A stretch of DNA of 64,000 nt from Gillisia sp. UBA3175 (lineage in GTDB: Bacteria > Bacteroidota > Bacteroidia > Flavobacteriales > Flavobacteriaceae): the NCBI GenBank assembly GCA_002364325.1, contig DEXV01000006.1, positions 28,039-92,038 of the forward strand. The letters run 5' to 3'. This document shows positions 1-9,215 of this stretch, one piece after another (position 1 is the stretch's first letter; each line of letters opens with the position of its first letter). The notes beneath the pieces were generated by a model, which had not been told where the DNA came from, ran no database searches, and saw nothing but the letters and a program-made list of their open reading frames with translations. A program made the position numbers and the translations under genes.

Positions 1-21
1 GGAGTAAGATTGGCTAAATAA
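1..21 (+). CDS. 3' end of an egtB-like gene (partial)
   Basis: The first seven codons read GVRLAK and a TAA stop, 15 bases before egtD. Proteins of the EgtB/formylglycine-generating-enzyme fold commonly end in a GVRLA-type strand, and egtB usually lies directly upstream of egtD. The rest of the gene is outside the window, so the identification rests on six residues and on context. Confidence 0.5.
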   Translation, partial: GVRLAK

Positions 22-36
22 AAAGACAATAATTAG

Positions 37-1005
37 ATGAAAAACACACCTAATATCAAATTTACTTCTGCTTTCGAGGAAGATATCTATAAAGGCCTAA
101 CGAGAAACCCAAAGCAATTATCTTCTAAATATTTTTACGATAAAAAGGGAGACAAATTGTTTCAGGATATCATGAATATGCCCGAATATTATCTAACCAA
201 CTGCGAGTATAATATCATAAAATCGAATACCGAAGAAATTGCTGATGCTTTTGAAGGTCCTAATGGCTTCGATCTTATTGAACTTGGTGCTGGTGATGGT
301 AAAAAGACAAAACTATTGCTAAAATATCTAGCAGATAAAAAAGTAGTTTTCGATTATTTACCTGTTGATATTAGCCAAAATGCTTTGGACGATCTAGAAC
401 AATCTATAAAAAATGAACTTCCAACAGTTAGAACTAAACCTCAACAAGGGACCTATTTTAAGACCTTAGAGCGTTTAGCCGATTATAACTCAAGAAAAAA
501 GGTGATCCTAGTGCTAGGTTCCAATATTGGAAATTTGCTTCACAAAGATGCTATAGATTTCCTGAAACAAATTCAGGTCGCTATGAGTCCGGAAGATATG
601 TTATTCATGGGCTTCGATCAAAAGAAGGATCCGCAGATCATATTAGATGCCTATAATGATAAAGCAGGAATTACAGCAGCTTTCAATAAAAATTTATTAG
701 AAAGAATAAATACCGAACTTCAGGGGAATTTCGATCTGGATTCATTTTCCCACTGGGAAACCTATGATCCAGAAACCGGAACTGCGAAAAGTTTTTTAAT
801 GAGTATTAAGGAACAAACTGTTACTATTAAAGATCTGGAACTAACCGTAAGTTTTGAAGCTTGGGAAAGTATACATACAGAGATCTCTCAAAAGTATGAT
901 GATGCAGTAGTAGAATGGCTGGCAAATCAAGCGGATCTAAAAGTATCAACTTCATTTTCTGACAAAGAGAATTATTATAAAAATTATATTTTCAGGAAAA
1001 AATAA
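37..1005 (+). CDS. egtD: L-histidine N-alpha-methyltransferase, EgtD family
   Basis: SAM-dependent methyltransferase of 322 residues, the usual EgtD length. In ergothioneine synthesis EgtD trimethylates histidine to hercynine. The SAM-binding motif ELGAGDG is at residues 82-88, and the N-terminal stretch with KYFYDKKGDKLFQ (about 31-43) is typical of the Methyltransf_33 family. The gene follows the end of an egtB-like gene by 15 bases and is followed by a DUF427 gene 27 bases on, so these probably form one transcript. Family assignment is firm. That the final product is ergothioneine rather than a related thiohistidine is inferred from context. Confidence 0.88.
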   Translation: MKNTPNIKFTSAFEEDIYKGLTRNPKQLSSKYFYDKKGDKLFQDIMNMPEYYLTNCEYNIIKSNTEEIADAFEGPNGFDLIELGAGDGKKTKLLLKYLADKKVVFDYLPVDISQNALDDLEQSIKNELPTVRTKPQQGTYFKTLERLADYNSRKKVILVLGSNIGNLLHKDAIDFLKQIQVAMSPEDMLFMGFDQKKDPQIILDAYNDKAGITAAFNKNLLERINTELQGNFDLDSFSHWETYDPETGTAKSFLMSIKEQTVTIKDLELTVSFEAWESIHTEISQKYDDAVVEWLANQADLKVSTSFSDKENYYKNYIFRKK

Positions 1006-1032
1006 TCCTGTAAAAACCAAAAATACCTAATT

Positions 1033-1314
1033 ATGAAAGCTATTTGGAACGATACAATTATTGCAGAAAGTGAAGACACCAAAGTGGTAGAGAACAATCA
1101 TTACTTTCCTATGGAATCTATAAAGTCGGAATATTTTAATCCTAGCGATAAGACAACCCGCTGCCCTTGGAAGGGAGAAGCCTCATATTTTAATGTAGAG
1201 GTAGATGGTAAACTTAATAAAGACTCAGCTTGGTATTACCCACAGGCTAGTCATGCTGCTAAACCGATAGAAAATTATGTAGCCTTCTGGAAAGAAATTA
1301 AAGTGATAAAATAA
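1033..1314 (+). CDS. DUF427 family protein
   Basis: A 93-residue protein that matches DUF427 over its whole length: an N-terminal MKAIWN strand, then TTRCPWKGEASYFNV (about residues 41-55) and the YYPQ segment. DUF427 is a small single-domain beta-fold of unknown biochemical role. It lies 27 bases after egtD and ends base-to-base against the convergent aminotransferase gene. Co-transcription with egtD suggests, but does not show, a link to the same pathway. Confidence 0.8.
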   Translation: MKAIWNDTIIAESEDTKVVENNHYFPMESIKSEYFNPSDKTTRCPWKGEASYFNVEVDGKLNKDSAWYYPQASHAAKPIENYVAFWKEIKVIK

Positions 1315-2403
1315 TTATTTTTTATAAAAATCCTTCAATACTGCCACCAGAAGATCGATCTCTTCTTCGGTATTATAATAGTGAAAACTTACTCGTACTC
1401 CTGGATCTTTTAATGAGCAAATAATATTATTGCTCGTTAAATGCTGGAGCAACTCTTTATCACCACCAATATTAAATATAGAAGAATGTTCTTTTCTGTT
1501 TATTACGGTTTGTTCCAACAATCCTAAATCTGTAAGTTCTTGTTTAGCTTTTACTGAAAGCAATTTAATTCTATCTTCCACCACTTTCATTCCCACATCA
1601 TTTCTGAATTTTATAGCTGCCATTATACTCCCAAAATTCAGGGTGTCTTGATGTCCTGGTTCAAATTTTCCTAAAAAATTCCCTTCGTGTGCTTTGTATT
1701 TTCCCTGAAGAGAATTAAATCCAACACTTTTTGGATCTATCTTTTTAGGTACATCTTCGTGAAAGAGCATAATAGCATTTCCATATCCCGCATTCATCCA
1801 TTTATAACCACTTGCTATTAAAACATCAACCTTAGACCTATCAAAATCGAAGCATTCTGTGCCAATAAATTGAGTACCATCTGCAACAAACAAGGTTTCT
1901 GGGAATTTCGTTTTCATTTCAGTTAAGAAGGAAGTCGCCAATTTAATCCCATTTTCATATTGCACTATACTGAAAGCAAAAACGTCTGGTTTATTTTCCA
2001 ATAATGCTTCTTCAATATTCTTTTCTAAATTCTCATCGATGTTTGCATAACATATCTGAAAATCTCTAGAATTTACTGCCCAATTTATCGAGGGATAATC
2101 CTGCTTAAGCAATAAGATCTTTTTTGAAGAATCTAAACCTTCTAAAAGCGTATTAAAACCGCTTGAAAAATTATTGATAAGCCCAACTCTATTTGGTGCG
2201 CAGTTAAAGAATTTCCCGACTGTTTCCCGAACACTCTCCAAGACCTTCCCCTGTTTGTCTCTATGGATGCTTCCGTATACCAAAAAATCAAGGTCATGCT
2301 CTTGCCTATATTCAAATACTTTTTCTGATAATAATCCACAGGAAGCGGTATTTAAATAGGTGTAATTTCTAAGAACGGGAAATGGTTTTCTTAATTTCTT
2401 CAT
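1315..2403 (-). CDS. Class V aminotransferase / cysteine desulfurase-like PLP enzyme
   Basis: A PLP-dependent fold-type I enzyme of 362 residues. The cofactor lysine is K201 in SGYKWMNAGYG, and the PLP-ring aspartate is D175 in VADGTQF. These motifs match the selenocysteine lyase/isopenicillin N epimerase group. Ergothioneine synthesis needs a C-S lyase (EgtE) of exactly this superfamily, and the gene is convergent with egtD and abuts the DUF427 stop, so an EgtE role is plausible. EgtE is not recognisable by motif alone, and a general desulfurase role is equally possible. Confidence 0.72.
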   Translation of the reverse strand: MKKLRKPFPVLRNYTYLNTASCGLLSEKVFEYRQEHDLDFLVYGSIHRDKQGKVLESVRETVGKFFNCAPNRVGLINNFSSGFNTLLEGLDSSKKILLLKQDYPSINWAVNSRDFQICYANIDENLEKNIEEALLENKPDVFAFSIVQYENGIKLATSFLTEMKTKFPETLFVADGTQFIGTECFDFDRSKVDVLIASGYKWMNAGYGNAIMLFHEDVPKKIDPKSVGFNSLQGKYKAHEGNFLGKFEPGHQDTLNFGSIMAAIKFRNDVGMKVVEDRIKLLSVKAKQELTDLGLLEQTVINRKEHSSIFNIGGDKELLQHLTSNNIICSLKDPGVRVSFHYYNTEEEIDLLVAVLKDFYKK

Positions 2404-2433
2404 AAGCGCTTTAACATTGGGCCAAAAAATCTG

Positions 2434-2441
2434 TAAATTTG
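2434..2441 (+). promoter_or_regulatory. Bacteroidota -7 element (TAAATTTG)
   Basis: TAAATTTG matches the TAnnTTTG -7 consensus and ends 24 bases before the preferred ATG of the 2TM gene. No well-spaced -33 TTG was seen, so this is a partial promoter match. Confidence 0.45.
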
Positions 2442-2465
2442 GTTACCACTAAAGTACTTTTAATT

Positions 2466-2921
2466 ATGTTTTCTAAAAAGAAAAACCCCTCAAAAATAGA
2501 TGTAGATACACGCCAAATGTATGAATATGCACGCATTCGCTCGATTCAGAAAAAAAGATTGCTACAACATTTTGTGGTTTTTTTGGTAGGTGCTATTCTA
2601 CTAATAGTGGTGAATGTTGTAATAGGTTACAGAGAAGATTTTATGCCACTGGGCTATAATTGGTTTGTTTGGGCAATTCTTGCTTGGACATTTTTCTTTC
2701 TGATACATGCTGTAAATGTTTGGGTTATCAACAGTTTTATGGGTAAAGAATGGGAGCAGAAACAATTAGAAAAACTAGTAGCCAAGCAAAAGGAACGTAT
2801 TGCAGAACTACAACTTAAAGTTGATAAAGAATATCCGTTATCTACTCAGGCAAATTCGACTTTAGATACAAATAGTAAAACTGGATATACTTCTCCTGAT
2901 AATTCACGAACTAAATATTAA
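2466..2921 (+). CDS. 2TM-domain membrane protein
   Basis: A 151-residue protein when started at the ATG at 2466. An upstream in-frame start at 2439 would add nine residues but overlaps the -7 promoter element, so I prefer 2466. Two hydrophobic segments (about residues 38-60 and 70-95) are joined by a short loop, with a basic N-terminus and a charged, coiled-coil-like C-terminus rich in K, E and Q. This is the 2TM domain layout (PF13239), often found in Bacteroidota alone or fused to LytTR regulators. It lies four bases before folA. The role is unknown. Confidence 0.68.
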   Translation: MFSKKKNPSKIDVDTRQMYEYARIRSIQKKRLLQHFVVFLVGAILLIVVNVVIGYREDFMPLGYNWFVWAILAWTFFFLIHAVNVWVINSFMGKEWEQKQLEKLVAKQKERIAELQLKVDKEYPLSTQANSTLDTNSKTGYTSPDNSRTKY

Positions 2922-2925
2922 AGAG

Positions 2926-3414
2926 ATGCTAACAATAATTGCTGCTGCCGGAGAAAATAATGCACTTGGAAAAGACAATGGTTTGGTGTGGCATCTTCCA
3001 GACGATTTTAAAAGATTTAAAAAACTTACCACAGGGCACCATATAATAATGGGAAGAAAAACCTTTGATTCGTTTCCACAACCCTTACCAGATAGAACGC
3101 ACCTAGTTATTACCAGAAAAGATAATTTTAAGAAAGAAGGAATTGTTACTCTACATTCCTTAGAGCGTGCAATCGATTTTAGTAAAGGAGATTCGCAACC
3201 CTTTGTAATTGGTGGTGGTGAGATCTATAAAATGGCGATGGATGTTGCAGATAAGATCGAGCTTACTAGAGTTCATGGAACTTTCGAGGCCGACACGTTT
3301 TTCCCTGAGATAGATGATATTAAATGGGAATTGGTAAATGAAGAACTTCATGAAAAAGATGATAAACATAAATATGACTTCTCCTACCTCACCTATCTTA
3401 GAAGGAAGAAATAG
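2926..3414 (+). CDS. folA: Dihydrofolate reductase
   Basis: A 162-residue enzyme, the usual length for bacterial DHFR. It reduces dihydrofolate to tetrahydrofolate with NADPH. The substrate-site motif WHLPDDF starts at W22 with the catalytic acid at D27. The NADPH motifs IIMGRKTFDS (about 45-54) and VIGGGEIY (about 93-100) are intact. It begins four bases after the 2TM gene stop, so it is probably in the same transcript. Confidence 0.95.
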   Translation: MLTIIAAAGENNALGKDNGLVWHLPDDFKRFKKLTTGHHIIMGRKTFDSFPQPLPDRTHLVITRKDNFKKEGIVTLHSLERAIDFSKGDSQPFVIGGGEIYKMAMDVADKIELTRVHGTFEADTFFPEIDDIKWELVNEELHEKDDKHKYDFSYLTYLRRKK

Positions 3415-3457
3415 TTATTCAATTTTCTTTTTTCACAATTCTTAACAAACCTCAATA

Positions 3458-3465
3458 TAGTTTTG
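3458..3465 (+). promoter_or_regulatory. Bacteroidota -7 element (TAGTTTTG)
   Basis: TAGTTTTG fits TAnnTTTG and lies 60 bases before the ATG of the pyridoxamine-oxidase-like gene. The -33 element is not clear. Confidence 0.4.
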
Positions 3466-3525
3466 GCAGTTCCTTAGCGCATTCTGTAACCTACAGTGCT
3501 TAAATTGCAGTAAAAAGAAGCAATT

Positions 3526-4026
3526 ATGAGTACAGAAAATTTAAATAATACGGAAGCGTTGAAGAAAATGAGAAAATTGGTGGATGATATCGATTTTTGC
3601 ATGATGCTAACCGATTTGAATACCAAACCAATTAGTGCCATTCCTATGTCTACTAAAAAAGTTGATGAAGCTGGTAATATTTGGTTCTTAAGTGGAAAAA
3701 ATAGCGAGCACAACTCCAATATATCACAAGATTCAAAAACGCAGCTTTTGTACAGCGATAATTCTGATATGGAATTTATTAGTATCTATGGTTCTGCCAG
3801 CATCCATAATGATAAAGACATTATTCACGAACTTTATAGTAAGAGTGATGACGCTTGGTTTAAAGACAAGAATGATCCGAATATCACTGCCATAAAATTT
3901 GCTCCGAGTGAAGCTTATTACTGGGATACAAAACAAAATAAATATATCGCCTTATTTAAAATGGGACTTGCAACCCTTACTGGTGATAAAGTTGACGTTG
4001 GACAAAAAGGAAAGCTGAATTTGTAA
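3526..4026 (+). CDS. Pyridoxamine 5'-phosphate oxidase-like flavin protein (general stress type)
   Basis: A 166-residue protein of the split-barrel FMN-binding fold. The N-terminal helix (LKKMRKLVDDIDFCML) is followed by a T-N-T-K-P-I-S-A-IPMST strand pair (about residues 26-42), the IWFLSGKNSEH segment and a C-terminal YYWDTKQNK block. This is the pattern of the 'general stress protein 26' group, small flavin- or F420-binding proteins whose substrates are mostly unknown. It stands alone, with its own weak promoter and a strong terminator right after it. Confidence 0.75.
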   Translation: MSTENLNNTEALKKMRKLVDDIDFCMMLTDLNTKPISAIPMSTKKVDEAGNIWFLSGKNSEHNSNISQDSKTQLLYSDNSDMEFISIYGSASIHNDKDIIHELYSKSDDAWFKDKNDPNITAIKFAPSEAYYWDTKQNKYIALFKMGLATLTGDKVDVGQKGKLNL

Positions 4027-4042
4027 GAATATAAATAGTTAG

Positions 4043-4085
4043 AAAAGACCTTATAACATTCTTTGTTATGAGGTCTTTTTTTTTA
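4043..4085 (+). terminator. Rho-independent terminator
   Basis: A 16-base-pair stem (left arm AAAAGACCTTATAACA, one G-T wobble) with a short loop, followed by a run of about 12 T. It lies 17 bases after the stop at 4026. Confidence 0.9.
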
Positions 4086-4114
4086 TTTCTATTTTAGCTT
4101 TTTAATTGAAAATT

Positions 4115-4999
4115 ATGAAAGCATATATCTTCCCAGGACAGGGAGCACAGTTTACTGGAATGGGATTAGATCTTTACCAGAACTATTCTGAAGCCAAAGA
4201 ACTTTTTGAACGAGCAAATTCCATTTTAGGATTTCCTATAACCGATGTGATGTTCGAAGGAACTGCGGAAGATCTTAAACAAACAAGAGTAACCCAACCA
4301 GCTATATTTTTACATTCGGTGATCTTAAGTAAAATAATGGGCGATTCTTTTAAGCCAGATATGGTTGCTGGACATTCCTTAGGAGAAATCTCCGCTTTAG
4401 TTGCAAATAAGACCTTAGATTTTGAAGCAGCACTCAAATTGGTGTACAAAAGAGCAATGGCAATGCAGGAAGCTTGTGAGATAGAACCTTCTACCATGGC
4501 TGCAGTTCTAGGAATGGAAGATGAAATGGTTGAGGCTATTTGTGCAGATATTGAAGGAACCGTAGTTGCCGCAAATTATAATTGCCCTGGCCAACTAGTG
4601 ATCTCTGGAGATATTAATGCCGTTGAAAAAGCTTGCGAAGTTCTAAAGGAAAAAGGAGCCAAACGCGCCTTGATTTTACCAGTTGGAGGAGCTTTTCACT
4701 CTCCATTAATGGAGCCGGCAAGAAAGGAATTAGCCGCAGCGATAGAAGCAACCATCTTTAATAAGCCTATTTGCCCTATTTATCAAAATGTAAGCACTTT
4801 TGCTGTGACCAGTCCGGAAGAGATTCAGCAGAATTTAATATTCCAACTTACTGCACCGGTTAAATGGACCCAATCTGTTAGAAATATGATTGCAGATGGC
4901 GCTACCGAGTTTATAGAAATTGGACCTGGAAAAGTATTACAAGGCTTAGTGAAGAAAATAGATCGAAATGCAGAAGTGAGTTCTGCTTTGTTATCTTAA
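4115..4999 (+). CDS. fabD: Malonyl-CoA:acyl carrier protein transacylase
   Basis: Transfers malonyl groups from CoA to acyl carrier protein for fatty acid synthesis. The 294-residue length is typical. The N-terminal FPGQGAQ, the nucleophile motif GHSLG at residues 86-90 (S88) and the partner histidine in GAFHSPLM are all present. The ATG at 4115 gives the canonical MKAYIFPGQG start; an in-frame TTG nine bases upstream is less likely. Confidence 0.96.
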   Translation: MKAYIFPGQGAQFTGMGLDLYQNYSEAKELFERANSILGFPITDVMFEGTAEDLKQTRVTQPAIFLHSVILSKIMGDSFKPDMVAGHSLGEISALVANKTLDFEAALKLVYKRAMAMQEACEIEPSTMAAVLGMEDEMVEAICADIEGTVVAANYNCPGQLVISGDINAVEKACEVLKEKGAKRALILPVGGAFHSPLMEPARKELAAAIEATIFNKPICPIYQNVSTFAVTSPEEIQQNLIFQLTAPVKWTQSVRNMIADGATEFIEIGPGKVLQGLVKKIDRNAEVSSALLS

Positions 5000-5035
5000 T
5001 AAAAATTTATGCTGTTTTGCATTGAAGTAAATATA

Positions 5036-5070
5036 AAAAGCCCTTCTCATTTCTGAGGAGGGCTTTTTTA
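5036..5070. terminator. Bidirectional terminator between fabD and the amidohydrolase gene
   Basis: A 14-bp stem (left arm AAAAGCCCTTCTCA) flanked by A-rich sequence on the left and a T run on the right. It can therefore end transcription of fabD and of the convergent gene on the minus strand. Confidence 0.88.
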
Positions 5071-5085
5071 TTATTTGAGCCATAA

Positions 5086-6369
5086 TTAAAGGTTCTTATA
5101 GATTTTTCCTTCTTTCATTACAAATTGAACATCCTCTAATGTTTTAATATTCTGTGTTGGATCTTCTTTAACTGCAATTATATCTGCAAAAAAACCTGGA
5201 GCTAGTTGCCCAGATTCTTTTTCCATTTTTAAAATAAGTGCTGGAGTAATTGTTGCGCTTTGAATAGCCTTCATTGCAGGCATTCCTGCTTCCACCATAA
5301 ATCCAAATTCCTTTCCATTCTGTCCATGTGGATAAACACCGGCATCTGTTCCAAAGGCAATTCCAACTCCTCTTTTAAAGGCTTGACTAAAAGTATTCTG
5401 AATTTTCGGACCTATTTCCAAAGCTTTTGGAACGATGATCTCTGGATAATAGCCTGCTATCTTAGCTTTTTCTGAAACTTCTTTCCCGGCGGTAATAGTT
5501 GGAACAAGGTAAGCATCATATTCCTTCATAAGATCCATGGTTTGCTCGCTCATTAAGGTACCATGTTCTATGGTTTTTACTCCACCTTTAACCGCACGTT
5601 GCATACCTTCGTCACCATGGGCGTGAGCTGCAACATGATATCCATAATCTTTTGCGGTTTCTGTGATCGCTTTTATTTCTTCAATAGTAAATTGAGGATT
5701 AGAGCTAGATTTAGCTACACTAAGCACACCACCAGTAGCGGTTATTTTAATAAGATCGGCGCCATTTTTATAACGTTGTCTTACTGCTTTTTTAGCATCC
5801 TCTACTCCATTTACCACACCTTCTTTTGGTCCCGGATCTCCCATTAACTCACGGTTAAATCCGTTTGTTGGATCTGCGTGACCTCCGGTTGTTGCTAAAG
5901 ATTTACCAGAAGTAAAAATTCTTGGACCAACCACCTTTCCCTTATTAATGGCATTTCTCAATGAAATGTTCACTCCACTTCCACCAAGATCTCTCACTGT
6001 GGTGAAACCGGCCAATAGCGTTGCTTTAGCAAAGCTTAAGGAATTGAAAGCCCTATCGGCTTCATTTAAAGTGAATGGCTCCAAATATGCTCCGGGATTA
6101 GTTTCTTCTTCCATATGCACATGCATATCTGTTAATCCTGGCAGCACGGTCATGTCTCTTAAATCAATTAAGCTATCACTTTCATTCTTTGGCTGGACAA
6201 AGCCGTTCTCGATACTTTTTATTTTATTTCCAGATACCACAATGGTTTTCTCTTGTAATATCTTTCCATTCTTGGTATCTACAATTTTTCCGCTTTGAAT
6301 ATAAATATCCTGAGCTTGTAAGGTAGTAGCAGCTATTAGTCCGCAAAAAATTGATAATAATGTTCTCAT
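5086..6369 (-). CDS. Secreted amidohydrolase (imidazolonepropionase/prolidase-like)
   Basis: A metal-dependent hydrolase of 427 residues with an N-terminal signal peptide ending at about A19-Q20. The amidohydrolase metal sites are visible: H83 and H85 in DMHVHME, AAHAHGDEG, a further histidine in TIEHGT, and the last metal aspartate in GTDAGVYPHG. The family acts on amide or cyclic amide bonds, including peptides with C-terminal proline. The substrate cannot be read from sequence. Secretion to the periplasm suggests scavenging. It lies eight bases downstream of the DegT aminotransferase gene on the same strand. Confidence 0.82.
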   Translation of the reverse strand: MRTLLSIFCGLIAATTLQAQDIYIQSGKIVDTKNGKILQEKTIVVSGNKIKSIENGFVQPKNESDSLIDLRDMTVLPGLTDMHVHMEEETNPGAYLEPFTLNEADRAFNSLSFAKATLLAGFTTVRDLGGSGVNISLRNAINKGKVVGPRIFTSGKSLATTGGHADPTNGFNRELMGDPGPKEGVVNGVEDAKKAVRQRYKNGADLIKITATGGVLSVAKSSSNPQFTIEEIKAITETAKDYGYHVAAHAHGDEGMQRAVKGGVKTIEHGTLMSEQTMDLMKEYDAYLVPTITAGKEVSEKAKIAGYYPEIIVPKALEIGPKIQNTFSQAFKRGVGIAFGTDAGVYPHGQNGKEFGFMVEAGMPAMKAIQSATITPALILKMEKESGQLAPGFFADIIAVKEDPTQNIKTLEDVQFVMKEGKIYKNL

Positions 6370-6377
6370 AAGTTGAT

Positions 6378-7511
6378 TTATTTATTTATAAAATCTTTAA
6401 TCGTTTTAGCGATATGAGCAATTTGATCGTCTTCTAATTCGGTATGCATTGGTAAAGCGATCACCTCTTTCACCAGCTGATTGGTCACTGGAAAATCGGC
6501 TTCATTGTATCTTGAATCTATATAGGCCTTCTGGCTATGTAGCGGAATTGGGTAATACACTCCACAAGGGATTTCCTGCTCATTTAAGTGTTTCACCAAT
6601 TCATCACGCATCCCATTGGTTATCTTTAATGTATATTGATGAAAAACATGAGTGTCACAATCACCTGTTCTAACTGGAGTTTGAACATGCTTCTCACCTC
6701 TAAAAGCTTCATTATATTTAAATGCTGAAGCTTTTCTAGCTTCATTATACATATTTAATTTAGGCAATTTTGCTCTTAGTACAGCTGCCTGAAAACTGTC
6801 TAGTCTAGAATTCACACCCACCACATCATGATGATACCTTTCATACATCCCGTGATTCACCACTCCTCTTAAGGTATGAGCCAATTCATCATCATTAGTA
6901 AAAATTGCACCACCATCTCCATAGCATCCTAAATTTTTAGATGGAAAGAAAGAGGTAGAACCTACATGGCCAATAGCGCCAGTTTTAATGGTCTTCCCTT
7001 CCTTCGAGTGAAAATTGGCACCAATTGCTTGGGCATTATCTTCAATTACATAAAGATTATGCTCCTTGGCAATCTCCATAATAGCATTCATATTAGCCGT
7101 TTGTCCAAATAAATGAACAGGTACAATAGCTTTTGTTTTTGAAGTAATTGCCTTTCTAATTGCTTCAGGGTCTATATTAAAGCTATCTGGCTCTACGTCC
7201 ACTAAAACTGGAGTTAGCTGAAGTAACGCAATAACTTCTACAGTAGCAGCAAAGGTAAAATCGGCAGTGATCACTTCATCTCCTGGTTTTAAACCAAGTC
7301 CCATCATTGCAATTTGAAGCGCATCTGTACCATTCGCACATGGAATTACATGCTTAACGCCTAAGTATTCTTCTAACTCTTTCTGAAATTTTTGCACCTC
7401 GGGACCATTAATAAATGCGGAAGTATCCATTATTTCCTGAAGTGAGTTGTTAATTTGGTCTTTTATTGAGCTATATTGACCCTGGAGGTCGACCATTTGT
7501 ATCTTTTTCAT
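6378..7511 (-). CDS. DegT/DnrJ/EryC1/StrS aminotransferase
   Basis: A PLP-dependent sugar aminotransferase of 377 residues. The cofactor lysine is K192 in FFPSKNLGCYGDGG, the PLP-ring aspartate is D158 in IEDNAQAIGA, and the substrate loop NHGMYERYHH is typical. These enzymes aminate nucleotide-linked keto-sugars for lipopolysaccharide or surface glycans. The divergent neighbour is waaA, which acts on the lipid A core, so a role in surface polysaccharide is reasonable. The exact sugar is unknown. Confidence 0.88.
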   Translation of the reverse strand: MKKIQMVDLQGQYSSIKDQINNSLQEIMDTSAFINGPEVQKFQKELEEYLGVKHVIPCANGTDALQIAMMGLGLKPGDEVITADFTFAATVEVIALLQLTPVLVDVEPDSFNIDPEAIRKAITSKTKAIVPVHLFGQTANMNAIMEIAKEHNLYVIEDNAQAIGANFHSKEGKTIKTGAIGHVGSTSFFPSKNLGCYGDGGAIFTNDDELAHTLRGVVNHGMYERYHHDVVGVNSRLDSFQAAVLRAKLPKLNMYNEARKASAFKYNEAFRGEKHVQTPVRTGDCDTHVFHQYTLKITNGMRDELVKHLNEQEIPCGVYYPIPLHSQKAYIDSRYNEADFPVTNQLVKEVIALPMHTELEDDQIAHIAKTIKDFINK

Positions 7512-7608
7512 CTAATATTTCTTGAAGTGCCACGAAAATACAAAATATAGCATCTTCCACCAATGCTATTTTTAGGAAAGAGGTATTTTAGCAATCAAAT
7601 TAAAAAGT

Positions 7609-8865
7609 TTGCAAACACTTTATAACATATTGATTTGGTTAGCGGAGAAATTACTTCCGATCACTAAATTATTCAATCCAAAAATGAAATTATTTGTAGA
7701 AGGTCGCAAAGAAACTTTCTCAATTTTAAGAGCAGCAATAAACCCTCAAGATCAAGTAATATGGTTCCATGTGGCATCTTTGGGAGAATATGAGCAAGGA
7801 TTGCCTATAATAAATACAGTAAGGGAATTGTTTCCCTCGCATAAAATAATACTTAGCTTTTTCTCTCCTTCTGGATATGAAGTCAAGAAATACTCAACTC
7901 CAGCAGACGCTGTTGTTTACCTTCCATTAGATACTGTAGCCAATGCCAAAGAATTTTTAGAACTTGCACATCCTGCTTTAAGCATCTTCATTAAATATGA
8001 TTTTTGGCCAAACTTTCTAAATGAATTAAATAGAAGAAATATCCCTACCCTATTAGTTTCAGGAGGATTTAGAGCAGATCATGTATTTTTTAAATCCGAT
8101 ATTTCTTGGTTTAAAAAACCATTAATTGCTTTTGATCATTTCTTTGTGCAGAATGAAAATTCTAAGCAATTGTTGAATTCTATAGGTTACAAAAATGTAA
8201 GTATTAGTGGAGATACCAGATTTGATAGAGTTTCTAACCAGCTTAAGCAAAACAATAAGTTAGACTTTATTAAAGAATTTTTAGATAATAAATTATGTAT
8301 CGTAGCGGGTAGCTCCTGGCCAGAAGAAGAAGAATATATTAAGAATTTCTTGCTTCAGAAAAACTTAGACATTAAAATAATTATCGCACCACATACTATA
8401 GATCCAGAGCGTATTAAAAAATTTCAGAATACAATTCCAGCCTCCTCTATTACTTTTTCAGAAAAAAGGAATAATTCTCTTGCTAAATATCAAGTTCTAA
8501 TTCTGGACACTATTGGGTTACTTACCAAGGTTTATAGCTATGCAGATGTTGCCTTTGTAGGTGGAGCTGTGGGAACTACCGGTTTACATAATATTTTGGA
8601 ACCTGCTGCTTTCTCCATCCCAATAGTTACTGGCAATAATTTTAATAAGTTTCCTGAAGCAAAACAGTTGCAATCGCTGCATGGACTGTTTGCTGTTACT
8701 TCTTCAGAAGAATTAAATTCGGTATTAAATAGGCTTATAGATGAGCCAAATTTTAGAAAAAGCTCCGGAAAAATTGCGGGAAATTTTATTAAAAACAACC
8801 GAGGTGCAACGCAGATAATAGAAGATTATTTGAAAGAAAATTATGTTAAAACTCATAAAATTTAA
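7609..8865 (+). CDS. waaA: 3-deoxy-D-manno-octulosonic acid (Kdo) transferase
   Basis: A GT-B glycosyltransferase that adds Kdo from CMP-Kdo to lipid A precursor at the inner membrane. It is 418 residues long. The N-terminal hydrophobic anchor, the WFHVASLGEYEQ motif (WxHxxSxGE) with the catalytic glutamate, and the C-terminal GLHNILEPAAF donor-binding segment are clear. The TTG at 7609 is used because family members start just before a segment like MQTLYN and no ATG is available before residue 26. It diverges from the sugar aminotransferase gene. Confidence 0.92.
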   Translation: MQTLYNILIWLAEKLLPITKLFNPKMKLFVEGRKETFSILRAAINPQDQVIWFHVASLGEYEQGLPIINTVRELFPSHKIILSFFSPSGYEVKKYSTPADAVVYLPLDTVANAKEFLELAHPALSIFIKYDFWPNFLNELNRRNIPTLLVSGGFRADHVFFKSDISWFKKPLIAFDHFFVQNENSKQLLNSIGYKNVSISGDTRFDRVSNQLKQNNKLDFIKEFLDNKLCIVAGSSWPEEEEYIKNFLLQKNLDIKIIIAPHTIDPERIKKFQNTIPASSITFSEKRNNSLAKYQVLILDTIGLLTKVYSYADVAFVGGAVGTTGLHNILEPAAFSIPIVTGNNFNKFPEAKQLQSLHGLFAVTSSEELNSVLNRLIDEPNFRKSSGKIAGNFIKNNRGATQIIEDYLKENYVKTHKI

Positions 8866-8972
8866 CATCAATTATAGCTAAAACCCTCCTTTTGTATTAA
8901 AATATTCTAAATATTGGAGTTCTGCATTTTAATAAGTGGTAATTTCGAAGTATAATTTGAAATAGTCATAAC

Positions 8973-9215
8973 ATGAAAAAAGTAATTTATTTAGCAGCTT
9001 TTGTACTTACCGCTACCACCGCTTTTGTCTCTTGTAGAGATAACAAGGAAGCAGAGAAAGAAACTGTAATTATTAAAGAAGTTCGAGTAGAAACTGAAAA
9101 GGCAGCGCCTGTTGAAGAAAGAAAAGGTATACTAGAAAGAACGGCAGAAAAAGTTGATTCTGAAGTTAACAAAGAAGTAGATAAAACAATAGAAGAGATA
9201 GGAGACGATAACTAG
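8973..9215 (+). CDS. Small S-C-R lipoprotein, paralog 1
   Basis: An 80-residue predicted lipoprotein: MKK start, hydrophobic stretch, lipobox ending F-V-S-C21 and then R-D. The mature part is highly charged (E, K) and probably helical. The same layout recurs in four more genes nearby (9335, 9703, 17129, 17444). No known domain is recognised. Confidence 0.7.
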   Translation: MKKVIYLAAFVLTATTAFVSCRDNKEAEKETVIIKEVRVETEKAAPVEERKGILERTAEKVDSEVNKEVDKTIEEIGDDN

